Assembly: GCA_964371055.1 (NCBI GenBank)
Contig: CAYJLF010000011.1
Span: forward strand, 103,834 to 167,833
Length of the DNA stretch: 64,000 bases
From: CAYJLF01 sp964371055
GTDB taxonomy: Bacteria; Eisenbacteria; RBG-16-71-46; CAIMUX01
Reading direction: 5' to 3'
Within the stretch, counting starts at the first letter, position 1; each line of letters starts with the position of its first letter. The notes beneath the pieces were generated by a model that was given only the letters and a program-made list of their open reading frames with translations, did no database searches and was not told the origin of the DNA. This document shows, one piece after another, positions 62,294-64,000 of this stretch. The translations under genes were made by a program, and so were the position numbers.

Positions 62294-62788
62294 ATGCCCA
62301 AGATCCAGGTCCTCGCCCTGGTCGCCCTCGGCCTGTTCGTGATCATGGCCGCGGGAGGGTCGCTCTTCGGAAACGCCCAGGCTGACTCGCGCGCGCCGGA
62401 AGCGTCCGCGGACACGAGCCAGGCCGTCGCCGATACGACCCTGTCCCACCGGGTGATCGTCTACTACCTGCATACGTCCTACCGCTGCGCCTCGTGCCGC
62501 AAGCTCGAGGCCTACACGACCGAGGCGATCCAGCAAGGCTTCGCCGACGAGCTCAAGGACGGCCGGCTCGTCTTCCAGGTCGTGAATGTCGAGGAGAAGG
62601 GAAACGAGCACTTCGTGCAGGATTACAAGATCTTCACCAAGTCGGTCGTCCTGGTCGACGAGCGATCCGGACGGCAGGTGAACTGGAAGAACCTCCCGAA
62701 GGTCTGGGAACTCCTCGGCAACAAGGAGCATTTCCTCCGCTACGTCCGGGAGGAAACCGGCAAGTACCTGGCCGGCCGGCAGTCATGA
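62294..62788 (+). CDS. arsF: ArsF-family thioredoxin-like protein
   Basis: The 164-residue exported protein has a signal anchor (VLALVALGLFVIMAAGGSLF) and a thioredoxin-like domain with a CxxC redox centre in YYLHTSYRCASCRKLEAYT, then FQVVNVEEKGNEHFVQDY and the C-terminal YVREETGKYLAG. The ArsF family was described with ArsE and ArsG in nitro-aromatic arsenical resistance. Start ATG 62294 has AAGGAAG upstream. It overlaps arsG by 4 bases and no arsE is seen in the window. Confidence 0.85.
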   Translation: MPKIQVLALVALGLFVIMAAGGSLFGNAQADSRAPEASADTSQAVADTTLSHRVIVYYLHTSYRCASCRKLEAYTTEAIQQGFADELKDGRLVFQVVNVEEKGNEHFVQDYKIFTKSVVLVDERSGRQVNWKNLPKVWELLGNKEHFLRYVREETGKYLAGRQS

Positions 62789-63477
62789 CCGGACTGGTGG
62801 TCGCGCTCGGCACGGCGCTCTGGCTGGGGATTCTCACGTCCATCAGTCCCTGTCCGCTCGCCTCCAACATCGCCGCGATCTCCTTCGTCGGCCGCAGTGT
62901 CGGCAGCCCGCGGCGTGTGCTCATCGCGGGCCTCCTCTACTCGCTCGGACGCGCTCTCACCTACGTTCTCGTGGGCGTCCTGGTGGTGTCGAGCGTGCTC
63001 TCGGTGCCGAGTGTGTCGGACTTCCTCCAGAAGCGCATGAACCAGGTGCTCGGACCGCTCCTCATCCTCATCGGCATCGGCATGATGGGGTGGATCCGGT
63101 TGCCCGTGCCGTCCTGGAGCTGGAGCCAGGCGCTGCAGCAGCGCGCCGCCCGGTCCGGACTGGCCGGAGCCGGTCTGCTGGGCGTGCTCTTCGCGCTTTC
63201 GTTCTGTCCGGTGTCGGCCGGGCTCTTCTTCGGCGCGCTCGTTCCTATGGCCGTCAACGCCAACTCGCGAGTCCTCCTGCCCGCGGTCTACGGCATCGGA
63301 ACGGGTTTGCCGGTCGTGGTCTTCGCGGTGCTCCTCGTGCTCGGCGCCCAGGGAATCGGGCGCGCGTTCTCGGCGCTGACGAAGATCGAGAAGGCGGCTC
63401 GGCCCGTCACCGGCGCGATCTTCATCCTCGCCGGGCTCTACCTCGCGATCACGCATCTCTTCGGCGTGAGTCTCTGA
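62785..63477 (+). CDS. arsG: ArsG-family efflux permease (DsbD/CcdA-like)
   Basis: The 230-residue protein has six hydrophobic segments and two cysteine-proline motifs facing each other in the DsbD/CcdA pattern: TSISPCPLASNIAAISF and ALSFCPVSAGLFFGAL. ArsG proteins export reduced aromatic arsenicals; as a DsbD-like protein it could also pass electrons to ArsF's CxxC. The start overlaps arsF by 4 bases. The acr3 gene follows after 81 bases. Confidence 0.85.
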   Translation: MTGLVVALGTALWLGILTSISPCPLASNIAAISFVGRSVGSPRRVLIAGLLYSLGRALTYVLVGVLVVSSVLSVPSVSDFLQKRMNQVLGPLLILIGIGMMGWIRLPVPSWSWSQALQQRAARSGLAGAGLLGVLFALSFCPVSAGLFFGALVPMAVNANSRVLLPAVYGIGTGLPVVVFAVLLVLGAQGIGRAFSALTKIEKAARPVTGAIFILAGLYLAITHLFGVSL

Positions 63478-63558
63478 GCCGTCGGCGGACGATCTGCTTC
63501 TGGAGGACTCGATGCGCTGGACGTCTTCGTTCGCCCACCGCCGGGGAGACGCGTTCCT

Positions 63559-64000
63559 ATGAGTCACGCCACGAGCCCCGGCGCCGCCGCGCGACCCGAC
63601 GGGACACAGACTCCGCACCCGACCCGCGCCGCCCGCCTGCCGTTTCTGGACCGGTACCTGACGCTCTGGATCTTCCTCGCCATGGCGGCCGGGGTCGGGC
63701 TCGGCTACCTGGTGCCCGGCGTCGTGCCGCTCCTGGACCGGGCCAGCGTCGGCACGACCTCGATCCCGATCGCGATCGGCCTCATCCTGATGATGTACCC
63801 GCCTCTGGCCAAGGTCCGCTACGAGGAGATGGGGCCGGTCTTTCGCAATGGACGGGTGCTGGGGCTCTCGCTCGTGCAGAACTGGGTCATCGGTCCGATC
63901 CTGATGTTCGGCCTGGCCGTTCTCTTCCTCCACGACAAGCCGGAGTACATGGTCGGCCTGATCATGATCGGGCTGGCGCGCTGCATCGCGATGGTGATCG
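63559..64000 (+). CDS. ACR3 family arsenite efflux transporter (partial, cut by window end)
   Basis: 147 codons of a longer gene. After a ~30-residue cytoplasmic leader come RYLTLWIFLAMAAGVGLGYL, the ACR3 signature GLILMMYPPLAKVRYEEMG, NWVIGPILMFGLAVLFL and MIGLARCIAMVI with the functional cysteine. ACR3 exports As(III). The frame runs off the window edge with no stop. ATG 63559 is the chosen start; no strong ribosome binding site is visible (GGGGAGA is 9 bases upstream). Confidence 0.92.
   Translation, partial: MSHATSPGAAARPDGTQTPHPTRAARLPFLDRYLTLWIFLAMAAGVGLGYLVPGVVPLLDRASVGTTSIPIAIGLILMMYPPLAKVRYEEMGPVFRNGRVLGLSLVQNWVIGPILMFGLAVLFLHDKPEYMVGLIMIGLARCIAMVI

Overview
The window is about 67% GC by eye and densely coded. 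It shows three marks of an uncultured bacterium of the FCB side of the tree, such as Eisenbacteria or Krumholzibacteriota. (i) Several secreted proteins end in the same FlgD-like/sorting-type Ig domain with an xPNP start. (ii) There is a gingipain-type C25 peptidase. (iii) Single-domain housekeeping genes are packed in ATGA-overlapping operons. The phylum is an inference, since no rRNA gene is present. I found no rRNA or tRNA genes, CRISPR array or prophage.

Region by region. 0-8.3 kb (minus strand): a tight operon surA-like - S4/hslR - ftsE - ftsX - envC-like - holB - ricT (PSP1) - tatD - rsmA, most junctions overlapping by 1-20 bases; this is cell division, envelope quality control, replication and ribosome maturation. 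8.6-10.7 kb: a receiver-like protein without its phospho-acceptor Asp, followed by a cyclic-di-GMP phosphodiesterase (sensor-GAF-HD-GYP). 10.7-14.6 kb: spoVG, an AEC transporter and a secreted M28 peptidase. 14.8-20.6 kb (minus): SDR, folE and a PTPS-type pterin synthase (a possible tetrahydrobiopterin set), an nrnA-like DHH hydrolase, ygfZ, an A-type Fe-S carrier and iscS. 21-24 kb: miaB and mtaB, two radical SAM methylthiotransferases that need Fe-S clusters.

24.4-32 kb is a cobalamin neighbourhood: a LysR regulator, an adenosylcobalamin-dependent ribonucleotide reductase (nrdJ) behind two NrdR-box-like operators, a PduO-type cobalamin adenosyltransferase, a double-ACT protein, and an acyl-CoA mutase large subunit whose active site looks like isobutyryl-CoA mutase. 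nrdJ carries an in-frame TAG at 28147. Between the mutase and a convergent sigma-54 activator sits a CTAG-ended miniature inverted-repeat element; both genes take their TAG stop codons from its ends.

34.9-46 kb: DedA protein, C25 peptidase, a beta-propeller gene with an in-frame TGA, a KamA-family radical SAM enzyme and an S8 peptidase. 45.7-49.2 kb: inositol monophosphatase, glycyl-tRNA synthetase and CorA. 49.3-52.3 kb: a second M28 peptidase. 52.4-57.3 kb: a troR-troA-B-C-D type metal ABC cassette with a TTTAGG-N4-CCTAAA operator. 57.4-62.1 kb: two SDR/epimerase proteins, an ArsC-fold protein lacking cysteine and an ABC exporter. 62.2 kb to the end: an arsenic operon, arsF-arsG-acr3, cut by the window edge, behind a near-consensus promoter.

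The observations most worth follow-up are the two single in-frame stops, the stop-codon-preserving CTAG element, the inverted-repeat-bounded element at 29.3 kb, and the beta-sandwich module shared by three secreted peptidases.
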